Positions 26,415 through 35,467 are shown, numbered from the stretch's first letter. The stretch: 53,024 nucleotides of DNA from Microscilla marina ATCC 23134 (GCF_000169175.1 NZ_AAWS01000061.1:1-53024), one strand, 5' to 3'. The notes: generated by a model not told the origin, from the sequence alone. Program-made: numbers and translations.

Positions 26415-26479
26415 GAACTTGTTTCCAATGGTTAATTTATTGATTTTCATTTATTATACAATCTGGTTGTAAGTTTTAG

Positions 26480-28933
26480 ATGGCGCGAATATTTCTACAT
26501 ATTACCAAGGTTTTTATCTTTACAATGCTCCTATCGCTTGCCGGAGGCTTTGTGCTAAAAACCTATGCCCAAACCAAAAACTACACCTACCAGGCACTTT
26601 TTTTACACAAGTTTACCGAGCATGTTAACTGGCCGGTGAGTGCTGCTTATGGCAAAAAATTTAGGATAGGCATTCTGGGCGATAAATATGTATATCGTTT
26701 AATGAATAATTACTTGTCGCAAAAAAAAATAGCGGGTGTAAACACTGAAGTCATTCACTTTACCAATGTGCTTCAAATAAGACCCTGCCATGTGCTATTT
26801 ATTAGTGAAAGCAGCAACCTAAACCTGAAGATAGTATTTGCCCGCCTCAGGGATATACATTGTTTGATAGTGAGCGAAAAGCAAGACCTGTTTACCAAAC
26901 CCAAACTGTTTCCGGTATTGGCAGCCCAAAGCTGTATAAACCTAAAGGTAGTAAACAACCGCCTGCGTTTTGACCTGAACAAGCCTAATATACGGGCACG
27001 GGGTTTAAGTCTGGACTCTGACCAAGCAAAGCCTGCCTTACAAACCCTGGCAAAATACGACAGTCTAAAGAAAGCCATTCCTAAGAAAATAGCCCGTACA
27101 CAAAGCAACATTCTGCGTATTATTAACCGAAGTAAAGCGCTGGATGATAGCCTGAATCTGCTGCAGCAAAACCTGAGAAGGATGCTTGCCCAAGAAAACA
27201 ATTACCTCAAGGATATAAAAAAAGCAAAGACTGAAATAAAAAGTCTGGAAAAGGAGGAAGAAGAAAAGTTGGACTCTATTGCTACGCTTCAAACCAAAAT
27301 ACAGGCGTTGATGATGGAGATTAATCGTAAAAATAATGAGTTGAACTCTGAAAAAGACTCTATCAATGCCCTCAAGTACCAAATCAACCGATTATCGGAA
27401 GAGGTAAGAGAAGACGCTGACGTAAAAAAGTTGTTATTGGTAGTAAAAAGTCTCGAAGATGAGCTTAAACAACGCGGGGGCAATGTAGAAGAACTGAGAG
27501 ACAAACTGCAAAACATAAGGTCTGCTAATAAAGAGCTTAAAAATGCAGATTTACGCTACACCACTATTCAGGAGCGCTTAAAAAGAGTAAAGGCGGATAA
27601 ACTGGCGGCCGAAGAAGAAAAAAAACGACTCAGGGCAGACAAGGAACGCCTTTCGGCAGAACAAAAAGCCCAAGTAGCCCGTCATCGTTTTAATATCATC
27701 ATAGCCTCCCTTGTCAGTCTGTTGTTGTTAATTTTATTGTTGGTATTTATCCTGTCAAACCGCCGCCGCAAAAATATGATCCGAAAGCTTAATGCAGTAA
27801 ACATCCAACTTACTCAAAGCAAAGGACAAATAGAGCAACAAAATGAAGCACTTCAGCGCAATATTGTAGAGTTGCAAAAGAAGAAAGAGTTGGAAGCTGC
27901 GAATCGTAAACTGGAGGAGGCAAATAAAAAACTGGATCAGTTGCAAAAGTATAAGGATAAGCTGACCAATATGATTGTACATGACCTGAAAAATCCTTTG
28001 GGGGCAGTGCTGGTAAACAGTAAAATGGAGGCAACCAACTACAACATCAACCCTAAAATAAAAAAGCGTTTGCAGGACATTCACCAGGCAAGTACACGGA
28101 TTAAAGTATATATAGAAGATATGCTGGCAATTCAGACTTATGCCAACTCTGAACTGCCTTTGCAACTTGCTGCCCACCAAATGTTTGCAGGGATACAAAA
28201 TGCAGTCAATATTTTGCGCTCAGCAATTAGAGAAAAAAGCATTGTTATAGAAAATAATATACCTACTGAGTATTACGCCAAGTACGACAGCAAGTACATA
28301 GGCAGGGTATACGAAAACTTGTTGAGCAACGCAATTAAGTATACCGATCCAGGGGGTAAAATTATGTTTTCGGCTGAGATGCTACCCGCAGATGATCAAA
28401 GCCCTTTAGGGTACATTCATTTTGCCATTGCTGACAGTGGTCAGGGAATACCAGAAGATAAGTTTAAGCAGATTTTTGAGCCTTTTATGCAGCTTGAAGC
28501 CCGTGAGTTTGCCAATACCAGTTCTACGGGAATAGGGCTTACTTTTTGTAAAATGGCAGTAGAGTCACATCGAAGCAAAATTAAGGTAGTATCGCAGGTA
28601 GGGGTGGGTACCACGTTTATGTTTGACTTGCCCCGCACTGAGTTACAGGAAAAAAGCACTGCTTCTGGTGCTGCTAAGCAAGCCCACTCTATAGAAGCTG
28701 ACAAAGAAGCCACTGCAATGGTTTTGAGCCAGGAAGAAAGGCAAACGCTTAAGCCATTTGTGCAAGCCCTTGACAAGGTTGAGTTTTACGAAGTAACCAC
28801 GCTATTGAGCATACTCAAGCCACTTGACCAAGAGAAAAACTCTAACCTTGTGCAGTGGAAAACTGCCGTTGAAGAGTCTATCGATAATTTTAATGAAGTG
28901 GAGTATCAGAAGTTGAAGGGATTGGTAGTTTGA
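26480..28933 (+). CDS. Sensor histidine kinase with YfiR-like periplasmic domain (HK2)
   Basis: An 817-residue membrane kinase, the largest of three in a row. The N-terminal signal peptide is followed by a YfiR-like (DUF4154) region at about 35-180: YQALFLHKFTEHVNWP, the RIGILGDKYVY strand, then PCHVLFIS and RDIHCLIVSE in the family order. YfiR elsewhere is a separate periplasmic protein repressing a diguanylate cyclase; here it appears fused to a kinase. A long coiled coil fills about 205-400, the membrane span is near 404-427, and after more coiled coil the phosphoacceptor His501 occurs in IVHDLKNPLGAV. ATPase boxes are LLSNAIKYTDP, DSGQGIPED and STGIGLTFCK, intact. The C-terminal tail matches HK1 and HK3. 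It is 65 bases after HK1; the first repeat array starts at its stop codon. Confidence 0.92.
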   Translation: MARIFLHITKVFIFTMLLSLAGGFVLKTYAQTKNYTYQALFLHKFTEHVNWPVSAAYGKKFRIGILGDKYVYRLMNNYLSQKKIAGVNTEVIHFTNVLQIRPCHVLFISESSNLNLKIVFARLRDIHCLIVSEKQDLFTKPKLFPVLAAQSCINLKVVNNRLRFDLNKPNIRARGLSLDSDQAKPALQTLAKYDSLKKAIPKKIARTQSNILRIINRSKALDDSLNLLQQNLRRMLAQENNYLKDIKKAKTEIKSLEKEEEEKLDSIATLQTKIQALMMEINRKNNELNSEKDSINALKYQINRLSEEVREDADVKKLLLVVKSLEDELKQRGGNVEELRDKLQNIRSANKELKNADLRYTTIQERLKRVKADKLAAEEEKKRLRADKERLSAEQKAQVARHRFNIIIASLVSLLLLILLLVFILSNRRRKNMIRKLNAVNIQLTQSKGQIEQQNEALQRNIVELQKKKELEAANRKLEEANKKLDQLQKYKDKLTNMIVHDLKNPLGAVLVNSKMEATNYNINPKIKKRLQDIHQASTRIKVYIEDMLAIQTYANSELPLQLAAHQMFAGIQNAVNILRSAIREKSIVIENNIPTEYYAKYDSKYIGRVYENLLSNAIKYTDPGGKIMFSAEMLPADDQSPLGYIHFAIADSGQGIPEDKFKQIFEPFMQLEAREFANTSSTGIGLTFCKMAVESHRSKIKVVSQVGVGTTFMFDLPRTELQEKSTASGAAKQAHSIEADKEATAMVLSQEERQTLKPFVQALDKVEFYEVTTLLSILKPLDQEKNSNLVQWKTAVEESIDNFNEVEYQKLKGLVV

Positions 28934-29263
28934 GCTACGATTAGCCTTTAGCTTTTAGCCTTTGTTTGGCTGTTTGTAGGTTAGCTTTTTTTTGAGCTAT
29001 GCAGAGTCTTTAGCCCTTAGCTTGAGCTACGTGGAGTTTTTTGTTGAGCTATGCTTAGCGACGATTAGTAACTATCATATTTGCGAAAGCAAGAAAAGGC
29101 TAACAGCTAACCTCCGCGAAGAACAGAAAAGCTAAAGGCTCAACTCAGCGAAGAACAAAAAGGCTAAAGGCTCCCCCTGACGAAGAACAGAAAAGCTAAA
29201 GGCTCCCCCTGACGAAGAACAAAAAAGCTAAAGACTCCCTCGAAAGCAAAAAAAATAGCTAAT
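28934..29263 (+). repeat. Palindromic repeat array (R2), copy 1
   Basis: Fills most of the gap between HK2 and HK3. The first half is T-rich with repeated TAGCCTTTAGC and GAGCTATG words. The centre is a 68-bp core (29058-29125) beginning GCGACGATTAGTAACTATCA. The second half is A-rich with units of 32 bases containing GCGAAGAACA and GCTAAAGGCT, the sense-opposite of the first half, so an RNA would fold into a long hairpin. The core is found in three other gaps (33464, 37841 and 39890 regions). No reading frame; not CRISPR-like. Confidence 0.88.
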
Positions 29264-29322
29264 TACTCTAAACCCACTGATTTGTTGTATAAACTTATTA
29301 ACTTCACCTTTGCATACTTCGT

Positions 29323-29330
29323 TAGCTTTG
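29323..29330 (+). promoter_or_regulatory. Candidate -7 element of the third kinase gene
   Basis: TAGCTTTG fits TAnnTTTG and lies 57 bases before the ATG at 29388, just beyond the repeat array. No standard -33. Tentative. Confidence 0.3.
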
Positions 29331-29387
29331 GCATAAGGTTTTCGGGATAAGTTATCATACAATATCACCTGTAGAAAAAGAGTAAAA

Positions 29388-31574
29388 ATGGGTAAAAAAA
29401 TCATATTTCTTTTATGGATTTTCATTTTATGTGCCGGGCATCTGCTGGCGCAGAAAAATTGTGACAAAATCAATGAACTTAACACAAAACTATTGGTATT
29501 GCCCGAAGACTCTAGCAAAGTAAATGTATTGAATACCCTTGCCCATGAACATTTAGCCATTGATCAGGACATTGCTCTGGAGTATGCCAACACTGCTTAC
29601 CAACTAGCCCAAAAAATTAATTATGCCATTGGGCAAGGCAAGGCATTGATTAATATAGGCAAACAACATTACCGCAAGGAAAATGATTTTAAGTCTACCC
29701 TTGAGTATTACCAAAAAGGCCTTAAGCTTTTTCAGGATGCTAACTCGCTTAAGCACATTGCCGAGGCTTATGAAGCTATAGGTAAACATTACCACGACTT
29801 GTACTACCTCAACAAAGAGAAATACTATGAGGAAGCATTAAAAAACTATGAGCAGGCAATGTTAGCTTATCAGAAGTGGAAGCCCCGCCGCCAAATGGAT
29901 GACAATGAAAAAGAGTACCTGGCAAAATTGTATCAAAGGCTTGCCGAGCTGTATACAGTGACCGAAAATGATGCTGAAGCATTGCGGTACTCGAAAAAAT
30001 CTATTCGGATAAAAAAACAACTGGAGAAATACCAAAACAATTTTGAGTTTCAATTTATCAATCAGCGCATTGCCCGACTCAACAATACCCTCAAAAAAGA
30101 ACAGATGTTTAAAATAGGGTTGTTTGTGGCCATTGGGCTATTGTTGGTGTTTGCTTTGTTGTTGCTTATTAATAGTGGGCAGAAACAAAAGGTAAATAAA
30201 AGGCTGAAGCAACAAACCCGTGATTTGGCCAATCAGAACCGACAGATTGAAGAACAGAATAAAAAAATCATTCGCCAAAATAAAGAGATAGAGTTGAGTA
30301 ATTTTGAGCTGACCGAAAGCAGTAAAAAAGAAAAAGAACAAAAGGAGGCCATAGCCAAAGTAAATGAAGAACTGACTCGTAAGAATGAGGAGGTGTTGGC
30401 ACAACGAAAATTGGTGCTGGAGTCGAACAAAGAGCTGAATAAAAAAAATCAGGAAATTCAGTTTCAGTATGAACAGTTAGAAAGAGCCAATAAAAAGTTT
30501 TTGCACGCCAACGAAATGCTCAACACAATACTGGATGAGATAGAAAAGAAAAACACTGACCTGGAAGCGCAGCGAGATGATTTGAGCAACGCCAAAAATG
30601 AATTGGAAAAACTACAGAAATCCAAGGCGAGGCTTACGGCTATGGTAGCACACGACTTGCGCAACCCTTTGAATGTAGTAGTAGGCTACAGCAACCCCGA
30701 TAGCAATATTGTGATTGACGGAGATACCAAAAAACACATTTATAAGGCAAGCCAACGTATCAACTCGCTGATAGACGATATGCTGGATGTACAGAAATAC
30801 GCCAACTCGCAAATACAAATCGAAAAATCGCAGCTTATCCTATGTGATACTGCTCAGGAGGCAATCAATGAGTTGAGTATTTTTGCCCAGCAAAAAGGGG
30901 TGCGAATACAAAATAAGATAGGGGCACAGTGGCAAAGTACTTATGATGGCAAGTATATAAGGCGGGTGTTTGAAAACCTTCTCACCAATGCCATCAAATT
31001 TACCCCTAATGGGGGAACCATCACTTTTGAAGCTAAAGAAACCCCCGAAAATGAACAACTCATTGTAAGTGTAACCGACACGGGAGAAGGGATACCAGCA
31101 CATAAATTTAAAGAAATCTTTGAGCCTTTTAATCAACTCGATGCCCGCAACTTTGCCAATACCAGCTCTACTGGGTTGGGGCTTACTTTTTGTAAAATGG
31201 CAATAGAAGCTCACCAAAGCCACATCAAAGTACGCTCTAAAGTGGGCGAAGGCACGAGTTTTTTCTTTGAGTTGCCCAAAATAGAAGTAGAAGCCACAGC
31301 AGAGTCGTTGACTAACCAAAATGCTACTGACGCTGACAAAACGTTGAGCTTTTCGGAAGACGATAAAGCATTTTTAGCTCCTTATATTCAACAGTTGAAA
31401 AAGTACGAGTTGTATGAAATAAGTGACCTAGAGAAGGTATTGGAGCAAATACTGGTGGTTGATCGCCCCGATTTGAAACAATGGAAAACGCGCATTAGGG
31501 CTGCTATAGACAACTACAACGAAGCCGAGTTTGGCCGTTTAATAGCCGCTGCAGAAGGCAATAATCTGGCTTAA
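29388..31574 (+). CDS. Sensor histidine kinase with TPR-rich N-terminal region (HK3)
   Basis: A 728-residue kinase. A signal peptide (IIFLLWIFILCAGHLLAQ) precedes a helical, TPR-like region at about 30-235, where ALINIGKQHYRKENDFKSTL, HIAEAYEAIGKHYHDLYYLN and LAKLYQRLAELYTVTENDAE show the TPR alternation. The membrane span is at about 240-264 (IGLFVAIGLLLVFALLLLI), then a very long coiled coil. His422 is in VAHDLRNPLNVV; ATPase boxes FENLLTNAIKFTP, VTDTGEGIPAH and STGLGLTFCK are intact. The tail of about 70 residues matches HK1 and HK2 (ELYEISDLEKVLEQ, QWKTRIRAAIDNYNE). No receiver domain. Just downstream (31 bases) is the basic mini-protein gene, then the receiver-cyclase, a probable output. 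Confidence 0.92.
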   Translation: MGKKIIFLLWIFILCAGHLLAQKNCDKINELNTKLLVLPEDSSKVNVLNTLAHEHLAIDQDIALEYANTAYQLAQKINYAIGQGKALINIGKQHYRKENDFKSTLEYYQKGLKLFQDANSLKHIAEAYEAIGKHYHDLYYLNKEKYYEEALKNYEQAMLAYQKWKPRRQMDDNEKEYLAKLYQRLAELYTVTENDAEALRYSKKSIRIKKQLEKYQNNFEFQFINQRIARLNNTLKKEQMFKIGLFVAIGLLLVFALLLLINSGQKQKVNKRLKQQTRDLANQNRQIEEQNKKIIRQNKEIELSNFELTESSKKEKEQKEAIAKVNEELTRKNEEVLAQRKLVLESNKELNKKNQEIQFQYEQLERANKKFLHANEMLNTILDEIEKKNTDLEAQRDDLSNAKNELEKLQKSKARLTAMVAHDLRNPLNVVVGYSNPDSNIVIDGDTKKHIYKASQRINSLIDDMLDVQKYANSQIQIEKSQLILCDTAQEAINELSIFAQQKGVRIQNKIGAQWQSTYDGKYIRRVFENLLTNAIKFTPNGGTITFEAKETPENEQLIVSVTDTGEGIPAHKFKEIFEPFNQLDARNFANTSSTGLGLTFCKMAIEAHQSHIKVRSKVGEGTSFFFELPKIEVEATAESLTNQNATDADKTLSFSEDDKAFLAPYIQQLKKYELYEISDLEKVLEQILVVDRPDLKQWKTRIRAAIDNYNEAEFGRLIAAAEGNNLA

Positions 31575-31605
31575 TTTTAGTTGTAAAAACACAATATTCA
31601 AAAGA

Positions 31606-32016
31606 ATGTACTCCATGAAAAAATACTTCATACTTCCTGCATTTATTTTAGCTTTGGTGGGTTTTACCCAATCATCGTCGTATGCCCAGCTAGAGCCTCC
31701 TCCTCACAAAGTAAAAAAGAAAACCGAGAAGTCACGCTTAGACAAAATGGGCACAGTGAGTCGTCATACCCGCAAAAATAAAAAAGGGATGACCAAAGCC
31801 GAAGTACGTCGACGTAGTATAATAGAGGGGCAAGCACGCCGCCGTTATAAAATATCTCAAGGCAGAACCGGAGGGTTGACCAAGGCTTCGCGCCGAATGA
31901 AGCGCCGCAAGCAGGTAAAGCGTAAAAAAGGCATGACCAAAGCAGCCATGCGTATGAGCAACTCGGAAAGAAAAAGAAAAAGAACTTTACGACGAAAGCT
32001 GAAGCGAATTAATTAA
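31606..32016 (+). CDS. Secreted Arg/Lys-rich mini-protein
   Basis: A small protein of 136 residues, or 133 if it begins at the second ATG (31615), which gives the better signal peptide KKYFILPAFILALVGFTQSSSYAQ. The mature part is extremely basic: lysine and arginine dominate throughout. It contains three variants of a motif around GxTKAxxR (GMTKAEVRRR, GLTKASRRMKRR, GMTKAAMRMS). No hydrophobic segment after the signal and no cysteines. I do not recognise a family. It follows HK3 by 31 bases and has its own terminator, so it may be co-transcribed with HK3; codon use looks like its neighbours. Possible jobs are binding anionic polymers or nucleic acid at the surface, or serving as a ligand for one of the sensors; these are guesses. 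Confidence 0.75.
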   Translation: MYSMKKYFILPAFILALVGFTQSSSYAQLEPPPHKVKKKTEKSRLDKMGTVSRHTRKNKKGMTKAEVRRRSIIEGQARRRYKISQGRTGGLTKASRRMKRRKQVKRKKGMTKAAMRMSNSERKRKRTLRRKLKRIN

Positions 32017-32045
32017 AGTTTTTATAAAAAGTTACAGAGTGAGCA

Positions 32046-32073
32046 CCAGCGTATCATCTACGCTGGCTTTTTT
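32046..32073 (+). terminator. Intrinsic terminator after the basic mini-protein
   Basis: CCAGCGTA/TACGCTGG (8 bp) with a 5-base loop and following T run, 30 bases after the stop. It separates the kinase/mini-protein unit from the receiver-cyclase gene. Confidence 0.9.
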
Positions 32074-32137
32074 GTGCCCTGCCATTACTTGCCGCTCTTT
32101 TGCCCCCCAAAGCCTCTCTTACTCAAATCTAAAAACC

Positions 32138-32145
32138 TACATTTG
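32138..32145 (+). promoter_or_regulatory. Candidate -7 element upstream of the receiver-cyclase
   Basis: TACATTTG matches TAnnTTTG, 168 bases before the ATG at 32314. No standard -33. Tentative; it would give a long leader. Confidence 0.25.
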
Positions 32146-32313
32146 GTAACTTCAAAAATAATGGACAAATTGCTAACATGGGCATTTGTGCAAACAAGTG
32201 CCATTTGCTGAACTATTCAGACACCATTGGTTTGATCTGGTAATTTTAAATAAAGCAATGATTGTCAGAAACTTACTACTACTAGTTTGGCATAATCACT
32301 AACTATAAATAGC

Positions 32314-33402
32314 ATGAAAGCAACCATATTAATTGTGGATGATGAGGTGACCAACCTTAAAATACTCAGAGAGTATCTGACCACTGCCGACCAGGAGTTT
32401 AGAATTTTGCAGGCAACCAATGGTAAGCAGGCATTTGATATAGCCCAAAAAGCTGATCCTGACTTAGTAATTATGGACTGGATGATGCCGGTAATGTCGG
32501 GCATAGATGCGCTCAAAAATATTAAAACTACTGAAAGCACCCAAAACATTCCGGTGATTATGGCAACCGCCAAAACCAGTGCACAAGACTTAAAAGAAGC
32601 ACTGGAAGCGGGAGCTATGGACTATGTAAGAAAACCGATAGATAAAACTGAGTTGTTGGCAAGGGTACGTTCGGCGATTCAGCTAAGCCATGCTTACAAA
32701 CAAAGCGAAGAGCTATTGCTCAATATATTACCTAAAGAAATAGCTGAAGAGCTCAAAGCTAAAGGCACGGTTGCCCCTAAACCTTATGAACTTGCCACGG
32801 TGTTGTTTACTGATTTTAAAGGGTTTACGAGTGTAGCCGCCCGCATGAAACCCATAGATTTGCTCAAAGAACTAAATGCTTGCTTTGACGCCTTTGACGA
32901 GATTATAGAGAAGCACGAAATGGAGCGCATCAAAACCATTGGCGATGCTTATATGTGTGTAGGTGGGGTGCCTAATGCCAATACTACCAACCCGGTAAAT
33001 GCAGTGCTTGCTGCGCTGGAAATGCAACGTTTTATGAAACAAAAACGGGAAGAAAAAGCCTCCCAAGGTGAAAATTACTGGCAATGCCGCCTGGGGATCA
33101 ACAGTGGAGAAGTGATAGCTGGAGTAATTGGCAGAAAAAAGTTTGCTTATGATATATGGGGTGACACGGTAAACTCGGCAAGTCGTATGGAGAGCAATGG
33201 CGAAGCAGGCAAAGTAAATATATCGGGGAGCACCCATGCGCTGGTAAAAGACTTGTTTGAGTGTGAGCATCGGGGTAAGATAAATGCCAAAGGTAAGGGG
33301 GAAGTAGATATGTATTTTGTGTTGGGTATCAAGCCTGAGTACTCGATCAATAACGAGGGGGTAGAACCTAATGAGTTGTTTTATTCGAGTGTTGGTAGTT
33401 AG
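32314..33402 (+). CDS. Response regulator with class III adenylate cyclase output domain
   Basis: A 362-residue receiver-cyclase. The receiver covers residues 1-120: acidic pair D9-D10, phosphoacceptor D55 in LVIMDWMMP, T85 and K107 in MATAKTS and YVRKPID. A signalling helix LLLNILPKEIAEELKAKG leads into a class III nucleotidyl cyclase. Metal aspartates are D167 (LFTDFKGFT) and D211 (KTIGDAYM). The substrate-selecting residues are K207 and D280 (AYDIWGDTVN), the adenylate-type pair rather than the Glu/Cys of guanylate cyclases; transition-state N287 and R291 are present. Predicted to make cAMP in the cytoplasm when phosphorylated. The three histidine kinases just upstream lack receivers and are the natural partners (inference). 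A repeat array begins immediately at its stop codon. Confidence 0.93.
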   Translation: MKATILIVDDEVTNLKILREYLTTADQEFRILQATNGKQAFDIAQKADPDLVIMDWMMPVMSGIDALKNIKTTESTQNIPVIMATAKTSAQDLKEALEAGAMDYVRKPIDKTELLARVRSAIQLSHAYKQSEELLLNILPKEIAEELKAKGTVAPKPYELATVLFTDFKGFTSVAARMKPIDLLKELNACFDAFDEIIEKHEMERIKTIGDAYMCVGGVPNANTTNPVNAVLAALEMQRFMKQKREEKASQGENYWQCRLGINSGEVIAGVIGRKKFAYDIWGDTVNSASRMESNGEAGKVNISGSTHALVKDLFECEHRGKINAKGKGEVDMYFVLGIKPEYSINNEGVEPNELFYSSVGS

Positions 33403-33733
33403 CCTTTGTTTGAGCTATGTGGAGCTTTTAGCCTTTTTTTGAGCTATGCTTAGCCTTTGTTTGGCGACGATTAGTAACTATCATATTTGCGAAAGCAAGA
33501 AAAGGCTAACAGCTAACCTCCGCGAAGAACAAAAAAGCTAAAGGCTACTCCTCTGCGAAGAATAGAAAGGCTAACGGCTAACCTCCGCGAAGAATAGAAA
33601 GGCTAAAGGCTACTCCTCTGCGAAGAATAGAAAGGCTAAAGGCTAACTCCACGAAATCAAGAAAAAGCTAAAGGCTAACGGCTACCCCAGCGAAGAACAA
33701 AAAGGCTAAAAGCTCACGAACAACGAAAAAGAA
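33403..33733 (+). repeat. Palindromic repeat array (R2), copy 2
   Basis: Fills the whole gap between the receiver-cyclase stop and the M61 peptidase start (10 bases away). Same layout as the array at 28934: T-rich TAGCCTTTG words, then the 68-bp core at 33464-33531, then five to six A-rich units of 31-39 bases with GCGAAGAA and GGCTAAAGGCTA. Same orientation as copy 1. The core matches copy 1 at nearly every base. Confidence 0.88.
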
Positions 33734-33742
33734 TCAAAAAAA

Positions 33743-35467
33743 ATGAATATACACTACAACATTTCTATGCCAGCGCCTCATACCCATTACTTTGAGGTAA
33801 GCATTACTATTTCTAAAACCAAACGTCCTTTCGTGGATTTTAAGATGGCTGCCTGGACTCCAGGTTCTTACCTGCTGCGCGAATATGCCCAACACGTAGA
33901 GAGCTACCATGCCAAGGCAAACAAACGTGATCTTAAAGTAGTAAAAACTGCTAAAAACACTTGGCGGGTAATGTCAGACAATGCCCCAAAGTTTAGCTTT
34001 CATTATAGGGTGTATGCTTTTGAAATGACTGTGCGCAACAACTTTTTGGATGCCAATCATGGGTATATCAATCCTGCGGCTTTGTGTATGTTTGTAGGTG
34101 GGCAGCAGGCAAACCCAGTAACTTTGACTATAGAGCCTTATCATACCTGGAAAAAAGTAACTGTGCCCTTACCTGGCAGCAAAGAACCTTACACTTACGA
34201 AGCGCCTAATTTTGATGTTTTGGTAGACTCGCCCATAGAGATTGGCAACCACCAAGAGTTTGGCTTTAAAGCAGCGGGTATTTCTCACAAAGTGGCTTGG
34301 TATGGTTTGGCAGATTATGACCAGGAACAAATTAAGAAAGACTTTAAGGCAATTGCCGAGGCTTGTACCGACATATTTGGCGATCACCCCTGCAAAAACT
34401 ACCTTACCAAAGACTATACTTTTATTGTACACATACTGGATAAGAAGTTTGGCGGGCTCGAACACCTCAACTCTACCAGTTTGCACTTTCCGAGGGAGTT
34501 ATATCACACTAAAAAAGGATATGCCCGTTTTTTGAACCTGACGGCACACGAATACTTTCATTTATGGAATGTGAAGCGGATTCGCCCTATAGAGCTAGGT
34601 CCGTTTGACTATGAGCAAGAAAACTACACGCGCTCGTTATGGGTGGCAGAAGGTTTTACCGTATATTATGAAAGCATTATTTTGTGTAAAGCAGGACTGG
34701 TAAAAAACAACAAGTTGCGCAAATCTACCGCTGATAGAATCACCTTGGTAGAAAACCTGCCAGGCAATAAGGTTCAATCGGTGACTGACTCTAGTTGGGA
34801 CGCCTGGATCAAGGCTTACCGCCCCAATGAAAACTCGCCCAATACTACGATTTCTTATTATTCTAAAGGGGCGTTGGTAACGCTTATGCTTGACTTATTC
34901 ATTATTCATCACACCAAGGCAACGCAAAGCCTGGACGATGTTATGCGTCATTTGTACGAAGAAATTTATAAAAAGGAGCAGCGAGGTTTTAGCGAAAGCG
35001 AAATAAAGAAAGTACTTGAATTGGTAGCAGGCAAGGATCTTACCACCTTGTTTGAAAAATATATATATGGCACAGAGTCAATAAATTATGCCCAGTACCT
35101 CAACTATGCGGGAATGGAGCTACACTCTGAGGTAAAAGAAACTCCTTATTTGGGGGTGAGCACTGTTAAAAACGGCAAAACACTGAAGATTACGGCTATC
35201 AGAAAAGACTCACCTGCTTATCACCAGGGGTTGAATGTACACGACGAGATTTTGAGTATAGACGATGCCAAGGTAAAAGATGTGGCAAAGCTGATAGAAA
35301 ATTATGAGGTGGGTAATGAGCTAAAGGTGAAAATAAGGCGAGATGGCAACATCAAGAAGTTTTTGATTAAACTGGGCAGCAACCCACACGTGACTTACAA
35401 AATAAAAATGCAAAAAAGCAGAACAGCTGCCCAGAAAAAAGCCTATAAAAAATGGTTGAGAAAGTAG
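33743..35467 (+). CDS. M61 family metallopeptidase with C-terminal PDZ domain
   Basis: A 574-residue M61 (glycyl aminopeptidase-like) zinc peptidase. The N-terminal beta region starts MNIHYNISMPAPHTHYFEV with no signal peptide, so a cytoplasmic location is likely unless exported another way. The zinc motif is HEYFH at about 269-273 within TAHEYFHLWNVKRIRP, the M61 signature; EGFTVYYE about 35 residues on supplies the third ligand. The PDZ domain spans about 470-545 (PYLGVSTVKNGKTLKITAI, SPAYHQGLNVHDEILSI). The C-terminus is basic (QKKAYKKWLRK). Start codon lies 10 bases after the repeat array. It is the first of a set with the two asparagine-synthetase-like genes, but a 372-base gap with its own promoter separates them. 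Substrate unknown. Confidence 0.93.
   Translation: MNIHYNISMPAPHTHYFEVSITISKTKRPFVDFKMAAWTPGSYLLREYAQHVESYHAKANKRDLKVVKTAKNTWRVMSDNAPKFSFHYRVYAFEMTVRNNFLDANHGYINPAALCMFVGGQQANPVTLTIEPYHTWKKVTVPLPGSKEPYTYEAPNFDVLVDSPIEIGNHQEFGFKAAGISHKVAWYGLADYDQEQIKKDFKAIAEACTDIFGDHPCKNYLTKDYTFIVHILDKKFGGLEHLNSTSLHFPRELYHTKKGYARFLNLTAHEYFHLWNVKRIRPIELGPFDYEQENYTRSLWVAEGFTVYYESIILCKAGLVKNNKLRKSTADRITLVENLPGNKVQSVTDSSWDAWIKAYRPNENSPNTTISYYSKGALVTLMLDLFIIHHTKATQSLDDVMRHLYEEIYKKEQRGFSESEIKKVLELVAGKDLTTLFEKYIYGTESINYAQYLNYAGMELHSEVKETPYLGVSTVKNGKTLKITAIRKDSPAYHQGLNVHDEILSIDDAKVKDVAKLIENYEVGNELKVKIRRDGNIKKFLIKLGSNPHVTYKIKMQKSRTAAQKKAYKKWLRK

Noticed and set aside
29126-29263. A 32-bp periodic repeat array suggested a CRISPR
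   Set aside because: There are no unique spacers of constant length between exact repeats, units vary throughout, and no cas gene is near. The units form a mirror-image palindrome instead.
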